64,000 bases of DNA. Source: Haberlea rhodopensis (lineage: Eukaryota > Streptophyta > Magnoliopsida > Lamiales > Gesneriaceae). The stretch covers positions 1-64,000 of the forward strand of contig CAJQUN010001071.1 of assembly GCA_907163345.1 (NCBI GenBank), given 5' to 3'. The position numbers and the translations under genes were made by a program. Of this stretch, positions 35,193-47,412 are shown piece by piece (the first letter of the stretch is position 1; each line of letters starts with the position of its first letter). Under the pieces are notes generated by a model. That model was not told the DNA's origin and did not search any database. It saw only the letters and a list, made by a program, of their open reading frames with translations.

Positions 35193-35744
35193 TCAGAGCG
35201 CGTATGACACCTTGTAGGTGATTGAGTAAGACTTATTCCCTTCTTTCATCAATTCACTTCTTTTAAAACCTCGATGGAGAGTGAGGACCTTGTTGAAATC
35301 TCGATCTCCCAAATTGTATGCAATTTTGGATAGATGTTGAATGCCATCTTTCCTCCATAAAGATTTCCTGCAACTGCTCCCAAACAAGAATATTTGAGGT
35401 ACGAGATTCTCTTGTCAAAGATCGTCGGTTGAGTGGCGAATCAATTCCTTCCTTGAAAGTTGCCTTTATGATAACTCTAATGGCTCTATGAATCCATGAG
35501 ATGGTGTTAGCAACTTCTCTTTTGACCCTGTTTTTAATCTCCTGGATTTCTCTGTAGGGGATTAACTGCATTTCAATTTGATTTCCCATGAATTCCATCG
35601 GGATTGCAAATTCACATGTTGTAACCTTGTGGATGATGTGATGAGTTCTGCTTGCACACCGATCATATCCAAGGCTTTGTCCATTGCTCCAATTATAAAT
35701 CTATCATACCTTTGAAGCTTTGGCTCTTCTTTCATGATCCTCAT
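35193..35744 (-). pseudogene. Caulimovirid movement protein remnant
   Basis: Overlapping open pieces at 35193-35387, 35263-35598 and 35562-35744 carry the pattern of the caulimovirid 30K-type movement protein: a basic segment followed by an IKATF-like strand, a later LxxxF-type segment, and a SITYK-type C-terminal motif near 35205-35225. The protein widens plasmodesmata for cell-to-cell spread in living viruses. Here it is broken by at least two frameshifts and cannot be expressed whole. It lies downstream of the zinc-knuckle coat region, an order more like Cavemovirus or Solendovirus than genera with the movement protein first. Confidence 0.72.
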
Positions 35745-37500
35745 GAGAGTCTTATGACAAATCTTGGTATGAGAGAAAAACCCGACGGCCTTTCTCTGAT
35801 CATGTGTTGAAGGAATTCTTCTTCACTTTGACTCTGAACTGGATTCACTTCCATCGCCAGAATAGATCTCTTCTTCGTAGATGCTTTCATCTGATGGGAT
35901 GTCCTCAAGTTGATACACTTGCACCAAATCCTGGAAATAAACAACATCTTCGAACTCTTTGGTATGCTCGAACTATTTCATTCCTCGTTTTTTGTTTTCT
36001 GGACAATCTGTAAGGATGTGTACCATTGCTCCGCACGTCCAGCAGTTATAATCTTTAAAACTTTCATTCCATGTAGTATGAGATCATCTGAAAGCTATCT
36101 TTTGTTGGTGCTCTACTAGTACTTGCTTGTTAGAACATGTTGACAAGGTTCTACTCCTGGTTGGTCCTGATCTTTGCCCTGATCTGCAACTTAGGGCTTT
36201 CTACTTTGACCATAACTTTCTAGGTCTCCATGAAGATCTAGCTCTCCTTGAACTACTTCCTTGGGCATATTGATGATTTTCGTGTTTCTTCATCTTACGC
36301 CTTTTGGGGTAGCTTACAACGACAATAGGGATGTCGTTCTCGACACATCAAAGAGGAACTATTTTGTTTATTCCTCTTAATCTCTTGTAGAGTTCTTTTG
36401 GAGTGCTGCTTGATGGCACTACTTTGCAAGTTTAACTTTGAGAAATGACATTCTCATGGCTGCAGTTTCTGTTTCATGCTGTATATACTCAAGGATGAGC
36501 ATTTCTCTCCATAGGCTCAGAATTTTGGCAAAGAATAGCTCAAACGAATCTTTATCACCAATCTTCGCCTTCCATCTATACTCTGTGAAGAGTTTGATGT
36601 ACTCATCTACATGGCAGATGTTATGTATTTCAAGGCTGTAAAGAGCTTGTTTGTACTTCTTAGCATTCTCTTGTTCCATTCATTCGAAGTATCCAGCTCC
36701 TATGAATAGGATCTTGAATCATTTTGCCATCCTGTCAACAATTGTTTTAGTGACTCTCTGGCTAAAACATCCTCTTTGATACTTTGGGAAGTGAGTTCCC
36801 AAGCAATTTTTGCTGATGCTTCCAAGATCATATTAAGAAGTAATATGAAACCTTTCTTTATTGAGATCGAGCGTTCCTGCTGCAATTCTCATGGCAGACG
36901 TCCACTCATCGATCAGTACTTCTTGATTTTTGAAATCCATAATATCCATATTAAGCATGAGTCCATATGGATGTATCAGATCTAACTGATATTTCTCGTA
37001 TATCGTTTGATGTATCTCTGGCCTTCGAGAACGGCTCCGTGTTCCAATTGGGGATCTAAAACTGCTTCGGTGGTAAAGTCTTCACTGTGTTGCATGTTTT
37101 GATCTCTTGGTGGTGGCTCGTGTGACCCGAGACTTTCATTCTCGTTCATCTTTAAGTTTACGAGATTTAGTCCCTCAAAAGATTCTGCAAGATCGTGTAG
37201 ATCTTCTAAGTTCATTCTTTCCATTACTTCTTGGGAAGCATATGATCTCCTCGTTTGATCACGATCATCTTTTCAATGTCGGTCATTGGTCTTTGGACCT
37301 CATCGACTTTCCCTTTTTGATGTAAAAGGGATTATGTTCCATAGGATGGTGGTAACCACCATCCTTTTCGTCTTCCTGAAGAACTTGGTGTTGACTCCAA
37401 ATTCTTGACTCTGCTTTGAACATCTCGAAGGTTCTCAAGTATTTCCCCAATCAATAACTCCATCAGATTTTTGATCTAATGAAGTTGTACATGGACATGG
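35745..37500 (-). pseudogene. Caulimovirid coat-protein region with CCHC zinc knuckle
   Basis: The upstream part of the viral polyprotein in several short frames (36419-36679, 36700-36885, 36982-37224 and others). A CCHC zinc knuckle with spacing C-x2-C-x4-H-x4-C lies at about 36005-36046, followed by a basic stretch; such a knuckle marks the C-terminal end of the capsid protein. An acidic segment (Asp/Glu/Ser-rich) is at about 35830-35940. The segment is cut at 37505 by insertion of Copia-2 (TGTTG at 37501-37505). Not functional. Confidence 0.68.
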
Positions 37501-38463
37501 TGTTGTGTTGGGATATGCCCTAAGACAACTCATTAGATGATTGATTTTGGCATACAATGTAATATGATTTTAATAAAAGCAATTCATTATTATATATTAT
37601 TCCAGTATCCGTGTAATATGAATATGTATATATGTTAATGTCCTTAGAATAATATTGTATTATTCTTAAAGATTGTCCCTAGTCAAGTATTATCATGAAT
37701 AATGATAATAATAATGCATTGAGACTAGTATGTATTGATTGATGAATGGTTCATGGATATGAGATATCAAAGCAACGCATGGGTGCATGTTAGAGAATGA
37801 TGTACTGGACAGACCCACCATAAGAATGCTACATGGATAGCTATATGAACGTCATAAGCAATTCTCATAGTGATAATAATGTGTAATCCTTACGACTTGA
37901 GATCACCAGAGACCCAACATAAGTAGTTGTATATCATGATATTGTCAAACGTTACATGTAACAGGGTAAACTATAAAGACAATCATTGGATACACCACGA
38001 ATTATGTAGAGGGATGTTGGTTGATCAAGATAGGATTTGTCCCTCCTATATAACAGGAGAAGTGTTTGGGTCCTTGATCAAGTGAGACTAAAATGCATGG
38101 CCATGCTCGAATGAGTCGATATGTGATATCGAGCTTATTTGTTTATTCTAGTCTACTTGGGGATCAAGAAATAGAAGATTGAACTATACGAGTATGACTA
38201 TTCCATGACTAGTGTTTAATCTAAACACATAGGACAAAGGGATTAAGTTACATGGTTAATATTATCACATGCCATAGGTTATGTCGAGTCAATGACATTC
38301 TTGTAACTTAGGTAGCCTTGATGTGTTGCTAGATACCGCTCTTTGCTTGTAACATAAAATTAGATTTTATGTCAGTGCCAACGTTACAAGATCCTAACGG
38401 GTCGCACAAAAGATTAAATCGATAAATGGAGATAGAATTCATTAGATGAATTAAGTTGATTAG

Positions 38464-40018
38464 TGATAGGCTTAGATTTTAAGTGTTTTTAGCTGTAATT
38501 TCTTCCCATTTTTCGTACTTTTTCCTGGATGATATTATGCTTTTTGGTGTTTATTTGTTTGTTTCAGGAAATTAGGTCGGAAGTGGAAGAAATAAGCTAA
38601 AATGAAGAAAACGGGCGAAATCGAGGCGAAAAAGAGATCAAATGAAGAAAGTGGAATTTTCAAGGCTTCGATCGATCGAGATTTATTCTCGATCGATCGA
38701 GCCAGGCAGTGTGCTAAGCAGAAAATGAATCGAAGTCTCGATCGATCGAAAATAATGATCGATCGATCGACCCAGGCAGAAACTTCAGAGCCAATTTTAT
38801 CGAAGAGCCGATCGATCGAGAATTATTCTCGATCGATCGAGCGAGGCAGTGAGTTTCAAAGACTGAAGTGAACAGTGCACCGATCGATCGAAGGAAAATC
38901 TCGATCGATCGATACGCAAATCCGGAAAAATCCTATCTTCCATTTTTGAATTGATTTTCGGTGATTTAAGGGGGATCTCTTCCATATCTCATATATCTCA
39001 TATCAGACGACACTCTGGACAAAAAGGAGGAACCCTAGCCACCGCCTAGCCGCCGCCAAGGAGAGCCATCTTCTCCGTTCTTCGTCCGAGCTTAAGCCAA
39101 CAGATTCCGGAGTGCAAGGAAGAGCAAGAGAAGAAATCACGGTGCAACGCACGGATTCATCCGCCGTTTATCGTATTTCTAAACTTTGATTTCTTTGATT
39201 TTTCATTTCATTTGATGTTTTTGAGGTCGAGAGACGATTAAACTTCTTATGTATTGGATTTGAATTAAATCTAGTTTATTTTATTGAGATTTAGTATCAT
39301 TGTGTTTAATATATTGATTCAATTGTGTTTGAGTGTATTGATTCCTATCGTTCATGAATTAATTGCTTGTTAAGATCAAAGGCTAGCTAACTTTGATTGA
39401 TTTTGAGAGGTGTAACCGAGATCGAGAGATAACGTTGTAACACGCTCTATTAATTCATGAAGTATGTTATGATTGAGATCGAGAGATGATATCGCATACG
39501 TGAGAACTTGGAATCGAGAGATTTAGAGTAATAAGGTTTTGACGATTTATGCAATATTGAATTAGTAAATAGGTGCACGAGAGTGACTTGTTCTAATTTG
39601 ATATTAGTTTCTTTACAGCTCGAGAGAGTGTATTGAATAATAGCAAAAACCTTTCACCTTTAGAATCAATTGGTTGATAATTTGCTTATTCAAAGGAATC
39701 ATTAAAGATAACACAATTGAACGAAGAGCTTGATAAATTTCTCGAGCGAATTACCTTTGCATATCCGGAACCATTCATTTTATTGTTTCTTGGTTATTTT
39801 TCGTTCCTTAGTTTAGTTTTGCGCTAGTTACTCACCTTTATTAATCGTAGGATAATATAATTTTATTAATCTTATTTGGTACTTATACGTTAGTCCCTGT
39901 GGATTCGACAACCCTTACTTTCAATTAAACTATACTAAAACTTGACAACCGTGCACTTGCGGTAGAATCGCTTCACACTACTCTTTGAAATATTTTCTAT
40001 TTAAAAATAAAGCGATCA
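38464..40018 (+). repeat. 5' LTR of Athila derivative (1555 bp)
   Basis: TGATAGGCTTAG to AAAGCGATCA. It has a palindrome array 200 bp in and several GATCGAGAGAT-type repeats at 39415-39530. A PBS follows. Confidence 0.93.
38669..38911. repeat. CGATCGATCG palindrome array (8 sites, four 21-bp pairs)
   Basis: Sites start at 38669, 38690, 38739, 38760, 38809, 38830, 38881 and 38902. Spacings 21, 49, 21, 49, 21, 51, 21: the most regular array in the window. Gaps between pairs contain CAGGCAG or GAGGCAG. Confidence 0.96.
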
Positions 40019-40024
40019 ATTTTT

Positions 40025-40042
40025 TGGCGCCGTTGCCGGGGA
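40025..40042 (+). promoter_or_regulatory. Primer-binding site, tRNA-Asp type
   Basis: TGGCGCCGTTGCCGGGGA, the primer site typical of Athila-type elements. Confidence 0.9.
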
Positions 40043-41054
40043 CTAATCTGTATAATATCATACGAGATTAGTTGATTGTAATTTAGCCAATTCTTTATTA
40101 TTGAGTTTTTGTTTTTGTTTTTCTTTTTCTTTTGTTGATCTTTGTTAATAATTGTGTATATTTTTTGTTGTCTCCTTTTGTCTGATTCAGTATAGGAAGC
40201 AATTTGTAGTGCATGCTTAGAAGAGAGGAGCCCATTCTTGAGTCGTTCGATCCAGAGATAGAGAGAACTCTACTAAGAAGATTACGAGAAGCTCGAGAAA
40301 TGGCTGACAATAACGAAGCACAGAACCCAAGATCAATGATGGACTTTGCACAATCGGCATTTCATGGATCTTTATCCAGTCTCACAAGGCCGGCGATTCA
40401 AGCAAACAACTTTGAGATTAAGCCGGCGATTATCCAGATGATACAGCATTCTGTAATGTTTGGGGGAGCTGCCACGGACGATCCGAACAATCACATCTCC
40501 AACTTCTTGGAGATTTGTGACACGTTTAAACATAATGGAGTCTCCGACGACGCCATCAGGTTAAGGCTCTTTCCTTTTTCATTACGAGACAAGGCTAAAT
40601 CATGGTTGAATTCACTACCTGCAGGTTCAATAACAACATGGGAAGGGATGATGAAAGCATTTTTATCGAAGTACTTTCCCCCTTCCAAGACAGTAAAGTT
40701 GCGGAACGATATCACGACATTTGGGCAGTTCGACCCTGAGACGTTATATGAAGCGTGTGATCGTTTTAAAGAATTGTTGAGGAGATGCCCACACCATGGT
40801 CTACCCATATGGCTGCAGACTTTCTATAATGGTTTGTTTTCTGCTAACCGTTCAATGATAGATGCAGCATCTGGGGGATCAATAATGAGGAAGACACCGA
40901 AAGAGGCATACAATTTGTTGGAGGAAATGGCGTGCAACAGCTACCAGTGGCAGTCAGAGAAGAGCACGCCACATAAGCCAATAGGAGTCCATCAAGTGGA
41001 CGAGATCACTGCTCTTTCGTCTCAGTTGGAAGCTATGTACCGGAAGATAGACAG

Positions 41055-43642
41055 TGTAAGGACCCCCGTGCCCTTAACCCGTAATTAGTGCATTAAGCCA
41101 TACCATGAGTGCATATAAGCATACCATCAGGGGAAAAACCCTATGCAAGTGCAACACCGTATGCTACCCAGAAAATTTCTTGCATTCAATTCCCAATATT
41201 CAAATTCCCCCTACCATTATTATTCACATAACATGCACCCACATAATACACTAATATGCTCTTAGTTCATTTAGCAATTTCCATAATTAATTGCATGCAA
41301 CCATAATGAACAGAAAGAGGCCATAGCCCATTTATACATCCCATATACACGTAAGGTGTACTCAATGAATAAACGTGTATTTGATGCATAAAACACTATA
41401 CCGGATACCGCTACTGGTACTTCTATCCTGGAAGCACCTTCCAAGCACAACTCGATCTCAACACTGGATCTGAGCGTCCATCCAACCAGCTCTGGTACCT
41501 CGATCCTGGAAGTACCTCTAACCAAAAGCCCGAGCTCGACTCCAAAGCCGCTACACCTGTGTTACCTGCCCCAACAGAGACAGCCCCCACACGGGGTGAG
41601 CATACCAATACCACCAATCACAAAATAATAATATTGCAATTCATAATTTACAGAATGTAAATGCCATAATTTAAATGATACTCCCTGGATGGCAATACCC
41701 TCATCCGGGATCCCCCTGTATTGTCCCTGTTCTCAAAATAACCAAACTCATCAAATTCCCAAAGCCAGTTAATCGTCACATAGATTAACTAATACCGTTC
41801 TATTATACCAGTTCCATAATCAAAGGGATAAGAACATAATGTAAAAGACTATAGATATCGCATATATCTAACCAACAATTCCATGTTCTTATTTCATTGC
41901 TCGCTCCACAATAGCGGCATACTAAACCTCGCGCACGCTCAACAATAGCGGCGTCATAACCGATGGTCGCCCAATGGCGACCGCATCCCGAATCATTGCT
42001 CGCTCGAAGGCGGCACTGTATGATTCCCAATATATATATATATATATCCATTGAAGGCAAAGACCGTTTACCATGCATATCATTATCCATTTGAAGTAAA
42101 TATAGTGCACCATGCATCTCAATATTTATCCAATGTAATTACCACATGCCAGACCACCTGCCAGATATTGTAATGTCCATATAATACAATTACCATACAC
42201 CATGTATTCCAATGCCCATTTAATACCATTATCACAAACCATGCATATTACAGTTGCAATACTATAATAGGCTAATGCTCGTACGTCCCACGTACCTTAA
42301 TTCTCCGTAGTCCAAGCCAAACCTTCCTTGAGTCCCATGCCTAGAGAAATATGTGCTAAAACACATAAACGACTCAAAATCAAGAATAAGCATGCGATCA
42401 CGTGCCCACGCACGTTCAAGACTCCCAATCATATCGTCAATCCATGACGATTACCAAAATAAAAGCCCCCCGGCTAAGCATGCATACTACCCAAAATATT
42501 CCATTTTATATGATTAACAGATAGCCAAAAACCCAACCAAAAATTCCGTTTAATAAGCTTGGTTCCAATCAAACCATTTTAAAAGCCTAACATTCTCATT
42601 GGAATGTGAACAACACTCCGGAAGTCGGCCCTTTAGACCTCGGTTCCAAAATCCCAACATTTTCCAACATATTCGAAAATCCATGCAGGTGAACAGTGCC
42701 GCGATCGATCGCCCATCAGGCGCGATCGATCGCGCAAGCCTACTGCCCGAAAAAATCAATCCGCGATCGATCGCCACATCTCGCGATCGATCGCTGAGAC
42801 CCTCGCGATCGATCGCCCCCTTTTCGCGATCGATCGCCGATACTGTACATCTTCTACAAATTCCAGTAGCATGTCGCGATCGATCGGCGCCTCGCCAAGA
42901 TCGATCGCGGACTGCGATTTTTCGAAAAACTCGAGTTCTAATGGTGTTTTTCACACCCAACTCCAAACCAACACCCCATACCACCTCAATGCCTCAAATA
43001 CAACAATTAAACTCCATGAAAACACTGAAATCAACATTTTGGATTTTAACCCAAAACCCCCAAATGCCATAACCAACCCAAAACTCAACCACACAACACA
43101 AAACCACAATCAAATTGAAGCCAAAAGAGAGGAGAAGAATATTACCTATCTTTCTTCAAGAAATCCGGCCCCCATAATCGAGTTCTAACGATTTTGCTTC
43201 AACCAAAGGGAAGGGGAAGGGTTTGGGGCGAAGGTGGCGTGAGAGGGGGAGGAGAGGAGAGAAATGGATTCCAAATGACGGAATCCCGAGTCCAACGGGT
43301 ATATATAGCAAAATATCCCAACACACCAAAACCTCCGCAAATACATCATGATTCATTAAAAATCATCTGTTTTCAAAAACTCACCCTCCAACATCAAATC
43401 CCCAGACTGGCCCCAACACAAGGCACCCCGGACTCCAAGTCCCACTAAAAAAACCCAAATCATAGGCTTTCCACCAAAATGAGAATACAATCTCAACCTT
43501 TGGATCCAACGATCACAAATGCCCAATCTAACAACCTCGGGAGACCCAAACCGCAATTAATTCCTAATTGCTACAATTAAAAAAAATCCATCCAGGATTA
43601 ATACTACACCGGGATTAACACCATTAATTCCCGGACATCACA
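41055..43642 (-). repeat. 3' LTR of element D (2588 bp)
   Basis: On the minus strand it starts TGTGATGTCCGGGAATTAAT (43642) and ends CCTTACA (41055). Modules: TATATATA (43301-43308), palindrome array (42702-42907), GTACGT hairpin (42291-42305), a 7-bp hairpin GGTCGCC CAAT GGCGACC (41965-41982) among CGCT...AGCGG units, and a GGGTGAGCA block (about 41590). Confidence 0.95.
42702..42907. repeat. CGATCGATCG palindrome array (8 sites, 1 mutated)
   Basis: Sites start at 42702, 42723, 42764, 42784, 42806, 42827, 42877 and 42898*. Spacings 21, 41, 20, 22, 21, 50, 21. Mostly GCGATCGATCGC. Confidence 0.95.
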
Positions 43643-43678
43643 ATTATCCCCTACTAATAAAATTTCGTCCCCGAAATT
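43643..43678 (-). promoter_or_regulatory. Polypurine tract and flanking hairpin of element D
   Basis: Sense strand: AATTTCG, loop GGGA, CGAAATT (43661-43678), then TAGTAGGGGATAAT directly before the LTR. Confidence 0.78.
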
Positions 43679-43683
43679 GCACC

Positions 43684-46198
43684 GGTGTACTCCACGTAAC
43701 ACCAGGACTACACAAACAAAACAAAGCCAAGACCCCGATTCTGAACCACCTTAGAATCGAATTAACAACTGCGAGAATACCAGTCTCGCACTAAGACCTA
43801 AAATAGAGCAACCGCCAAAACCAATACAACCCGAAAGATAACAACATACCTCGACGTGAATCGTCCCAGAAGTCAGTCCACCATGACTGAAACTCAACCA
43901 AACCTTCATTAATCTCGACATAGATATCTCTCCATGATATCTCCATTACTTGTCCACGATGCTTAACACGCATCGTTATGATGAGGACTACTAGCATACG
44001 ACAGTATACTCACAGAAAATCCGGTTCCGCTTCCCAGCCCATCTCCTCCAAAGGAGTAGTTGCACCACTTGCAACCCGGACCGGGTTACCCACGGTCACT
44101 GATCCACACAAAACACATCACCGAGGATGTTTACACCGGTGTGTTCCAAGAAATCATATCTTGGTCCCGACACACCCTCAAGACTCCACAAAGTCTCAAG
44201 TTCCACAGAGGTCACGCAAAACAATCACTTGCATCCCCGCCACGCGTGTCAACCACGACACCAAACAAATCCGAGTCCTGGCCACCCCTTGTCTATCCTG
44301 GGATTTTACAATCCTAAAACAGGGAGGCTATCGAATTAACCAGCAAGAACTACCATGGTTTCAAAACACAACAATCCCTCCTCCGGGGAAGTCAAACAAC
44401 CCTCACGATCATTCATCAGAATGCATCGTGCCAGCGAGATTACCGATCTCGAGGTCCCACAATCTCACACCGGAGATTCACCAAACCAAGCATACAACTC
44501 GACGTTCAACAATGAACAAAATAACATTGGCATTCGTATACACTCACGGCATACATGCCCAAACACCAATCACAACATGCATACACAATGCAATAGACTC
44601 GGGTATCTCCAATCACACCCAAATCCCAAAACCAACTGTCAAACCCCGATTATTCTCGCCCCACGGAGAATGATGGTTGACAAACCAAAACCAAAGGGTG
44701 TGATTTCAACATCACCACCACACGAACCAAAATAACGAATCTCCCCAAAAGATTCAACCGGTAGGAATCACAATACCGTCTTCCTCTCAAGGAAGAAGTC
44801 ATGAATCCATGATCCTCCAATCCTCGAATTACCGTTCGGAAAACCTGGTATATTAATACCAAAACATATCCCGGAACCCAGAAATATACAATTGGTTAGA
44901 GTAGTGCATCAATACTACCATTACCCAATCCAAAAATCCGTATACGCCATGTATACACCTTCCAACGATGCTCTGTACTAATACCATAGTACTCCAAAAT
45001 CGAGCATCTCCCCGAAGACGTCTCCTCAAACGTCTCACCGAGGTAAGAAATCCATTACTCGGTCCAACATCAGTAATGCTTACCATGGCTGACTTACAAT
45101 CAAACCACGACCGATGCAAGCTGTCTCCAAGACAGTACAATCCAAATCTCTCCAAGAGATAAAAAAAAAATCAATATAGTAGTGTCACCCCACTAACTAT
45201 ATCTCACAAACCATTGTGACTCCCATTACATGCCATATGCAAGGATGCTCAACTAGAGCTAACCACGACTTGTTGACACTCACGTTGGTAATACCAACAA
45301 ACTTGAGCTGTCCCAGCACAAGTCCCTCAAAACAATGACGTATAACGTCCCCGTGAGGTATTCCCTACCTCAAACACCATGCCACATAGAGACTACAAGA
45401 GTCTACCATAACCCTCATCGTATCACCATACGATTCACCAAACTCGAATCCAACGAGCATTATAATAGCTACCACAAGCACACTAAAGCACTGCAACAAT
45501 ACCTGGCTAGTGATTCGCTGGTCCCATAGGCTTATACCAACCTATTAACGCGACACACATTCCATCCCGGTATACCATACCGCCCAAACCATTAGAGTTG
45601 TGGGTCATTGCCCAACATATCTCTAAAACACCAAAGCACACTGGACAACCCGGCGTCCACGCTCAATTATCATGCAATCCTAATCCATTAGGACTTCTTC
45701 CACGCCCTTAGGGTGGGTGTAACCATGTTTACTCCTCATCACAATAACAAGCGAGTAGTTTCCTCAATGACTACTCTTACCACCATTCACTTGGCCTTAG
45801 CCATCCCAGCGAGCATACCCAAGGGTATCATTGCTCGTCAATAATATACCTCCATAATACGATGCGTACTCTCACCGGTACAATGCATCAATGATCCATC
45901 GAGCAAACCTGCTCGGCAAAAGGTCTCGTCAACTAAATACCCAGACCCTACCATGTGCCCACCATCGGCACTCAAACCATACAACCATATACATAAACAT
46001 GAATGTATAAATCACCAAAATGACGCCAAGCGTCCACATAGTTATCCCAAATAACATCGTCGAACATATGACGGTACCTGTCGATACACGACATCCATAA
46101 TCTCATCGTCAAACACATGACGGTAAATAATAATACACCATAATCACCATACTGATAACAAAAGTAATATGCCATACCTCATCGCTATCGAGATAGCG
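43684..46198 (-). other. Chain of short perfect inverted repeats in element D
   Basis: About 2.5 kb in which different short hairpins follow one another. Examples with stem length: 43736-43759 (7), 43770-43790 (7), 43922-43942 (7), 43956-43976 (7), 44073-44087 (7), 44435-44451 (6), 44461-44478 (6), 44652-44671 (6), 44737-44755 (6), 44780-44795 (6), 44975-44992 (6), 45016-45035 (6), 45121-45135 (5), 45146-45160 (6), 45174-45202 (11 with one bulge), 45204-45219 (6), 45284-45298 (7), 45355-45371 (6), 45418-45433 (6), 45568-45582 (6), 45678-45693 (7), 45753-45776 (7), 45810-45837 (nested 6+6), 45900-45915 (6), 46183-46198 (6). The stems are unrelated in sequence; loops are 1-10 bases and mostly contain CC on the plus strand, GG on the sense strand. 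An open frame on the plus strand (43978-44673) is antisense to the element and shows no known domain. Confidence 0.85.
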
Positions 46199-46369
46199 GA
46201 ATACCTGTATCCATCGTCCACCAGCGGTACATAAGCAGCACCCATCGCTCGTAGGCGGCATAATCCAGTGCTACACACATAGCGGTATAACCCATCGCTA
46301 TCGAATCAGCGGCATGATCCCTCGCCATGGAGTCAGCGGCATAAAATGTCGCTATAGATATCCGGCGGT

Positions 46370-46600
46370 ATAAACCATCGCCAATAGAATACCCGGCGTA
46401 ACCGTCGCCAATAAAATACCCGGCGTAACTATCGCCAACAAAATACCCGGCGTAACCATCGCCAACAAAATACCCGGCGTAACCATCGCCAACAAAATAC
46501 CCGGCGTAACCATCGCCAATAAAATACCCGGCGTAACCATCGCCAATAAAATACCCGGCGGAACCATCGCCAATAAAATACCCGGATAATCGCGGACTCA
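46370..46600 (-). repeat. 27-bp minisatellite in element D
   Basis: About eight units of ATCGCCAATAAAATACCCGG plus CGTAACC. Each unit can pair CGCC with GGCG. Open frames through it give a repeated Tyr-Ala-Gly-Tyr-Phe peptide, which is a consequence of the repeat. Confidence 0.92.
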
Positions 46601-46629
46601 AGAGGTACTCACACTCATGTAGTACTTTG

Positions 46630-47180
46630 TTCCCGATCACATCGCTACGTCATGACAACGGCATCATCGCTTCGACGTGACAGCGGCATGTATCATCGCT
46701 TCGACACGACAGCGGCATCATCGTTTCGACATGACGGTGGTACCATCGCTTCGACGTGACAGCGGCATTTACCATCGCTTCGACACGACAGCGGCATTTA
46801 CCATCATTCCGGCATGACAGCGGAAATACCCTTCGCTTCGACGTATTAGCGGCATAATATCCCTCGCAATAATAATATGACAGCGGCATTTTCCTTCGCT
46901 TCGACATATTTGCGGCAAATATTCTTCATCGCTATAATACGACAGCGGCAAGTATTCATATCGCTACGCCATGCATGCAACCGTAATGCATAACCCGTAT
47001 TTCAATAATTGTTTCGGCACGACAGCGGCATCATCGCTTCAACGTGACAGCGGCATTTACCATCGCTTCGACACGACAGCGGCATCATCGCTTCGACGTG
47101 CATGCAACCGTAATGCATAATCCGTATTCCCATAAACATCGCCATGAGTGTATTTTAATGCACCTCGCTCCAACATGTAG
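46630..47180 (-). repeat. CGCT...AGCGG hairpin-type repeats in element D
   Basis: About fifteen degenerate units of the form ATCGCTTCGACGTGACAGCG, each with a CGCT/AGCG pairing. Related to 8030-8230. Confidence 0.85.
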
Positions 47181-47394
47181 CGGCAAAGCATTAAAATCAT
47201 CACTCCGATGTATACCTATGCAACCGTAATGCATAGTCCATGTCTCATAAGACCCTGCAACCACCATGGTTAGCAATACATATGCCAATGATGAACACAT
47301 ATCATAAACGCACATAAGCAATCATGCATAAGTATGTGCTTCTCATTCCCAATAACATGTTCCTAGGCCCTCAACAGCCCCAAAGAGCTAACCA

Positions 47395-47408
47395 CTGCTC
47401 TGATACCA
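47395..47408 (-). promoter_or_regulatory. Primer-binding site of element D
   Basis: Complement of TGGTATCAGAGCAG, four bases from the 5' LTR end. It fixes the element's orientation as minus. Confidence 0.92.
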
Positions 47409-47412
47409 CTAA

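Noticed and set aside
42599..43072. Open frames with repeated Ile-Asp-Arg-Ser (here, 5029-5511, 10083-10408, 15923-16249, 42550-42984 and others)
   Set aside because: GATC repeats read as the same residues in several frames and on both strands; the frames lie inside LTRs and change with every indel. No codon-level sign of protein selection.
43978..44673. 231-codon open frame on the plus strand in element D
   Set aside because: It is antisense to the element, has no recognisable domain and overlaps the hairpin chain, which explains its odd composition.
46185..46640. Gly/Tyr-rich repeat protein (YAGYF repeats)
   Set aside because: It is a translation of the 27-bp minisatellite, whose length is a multiple of three, so every frame gives a repeated peptide.
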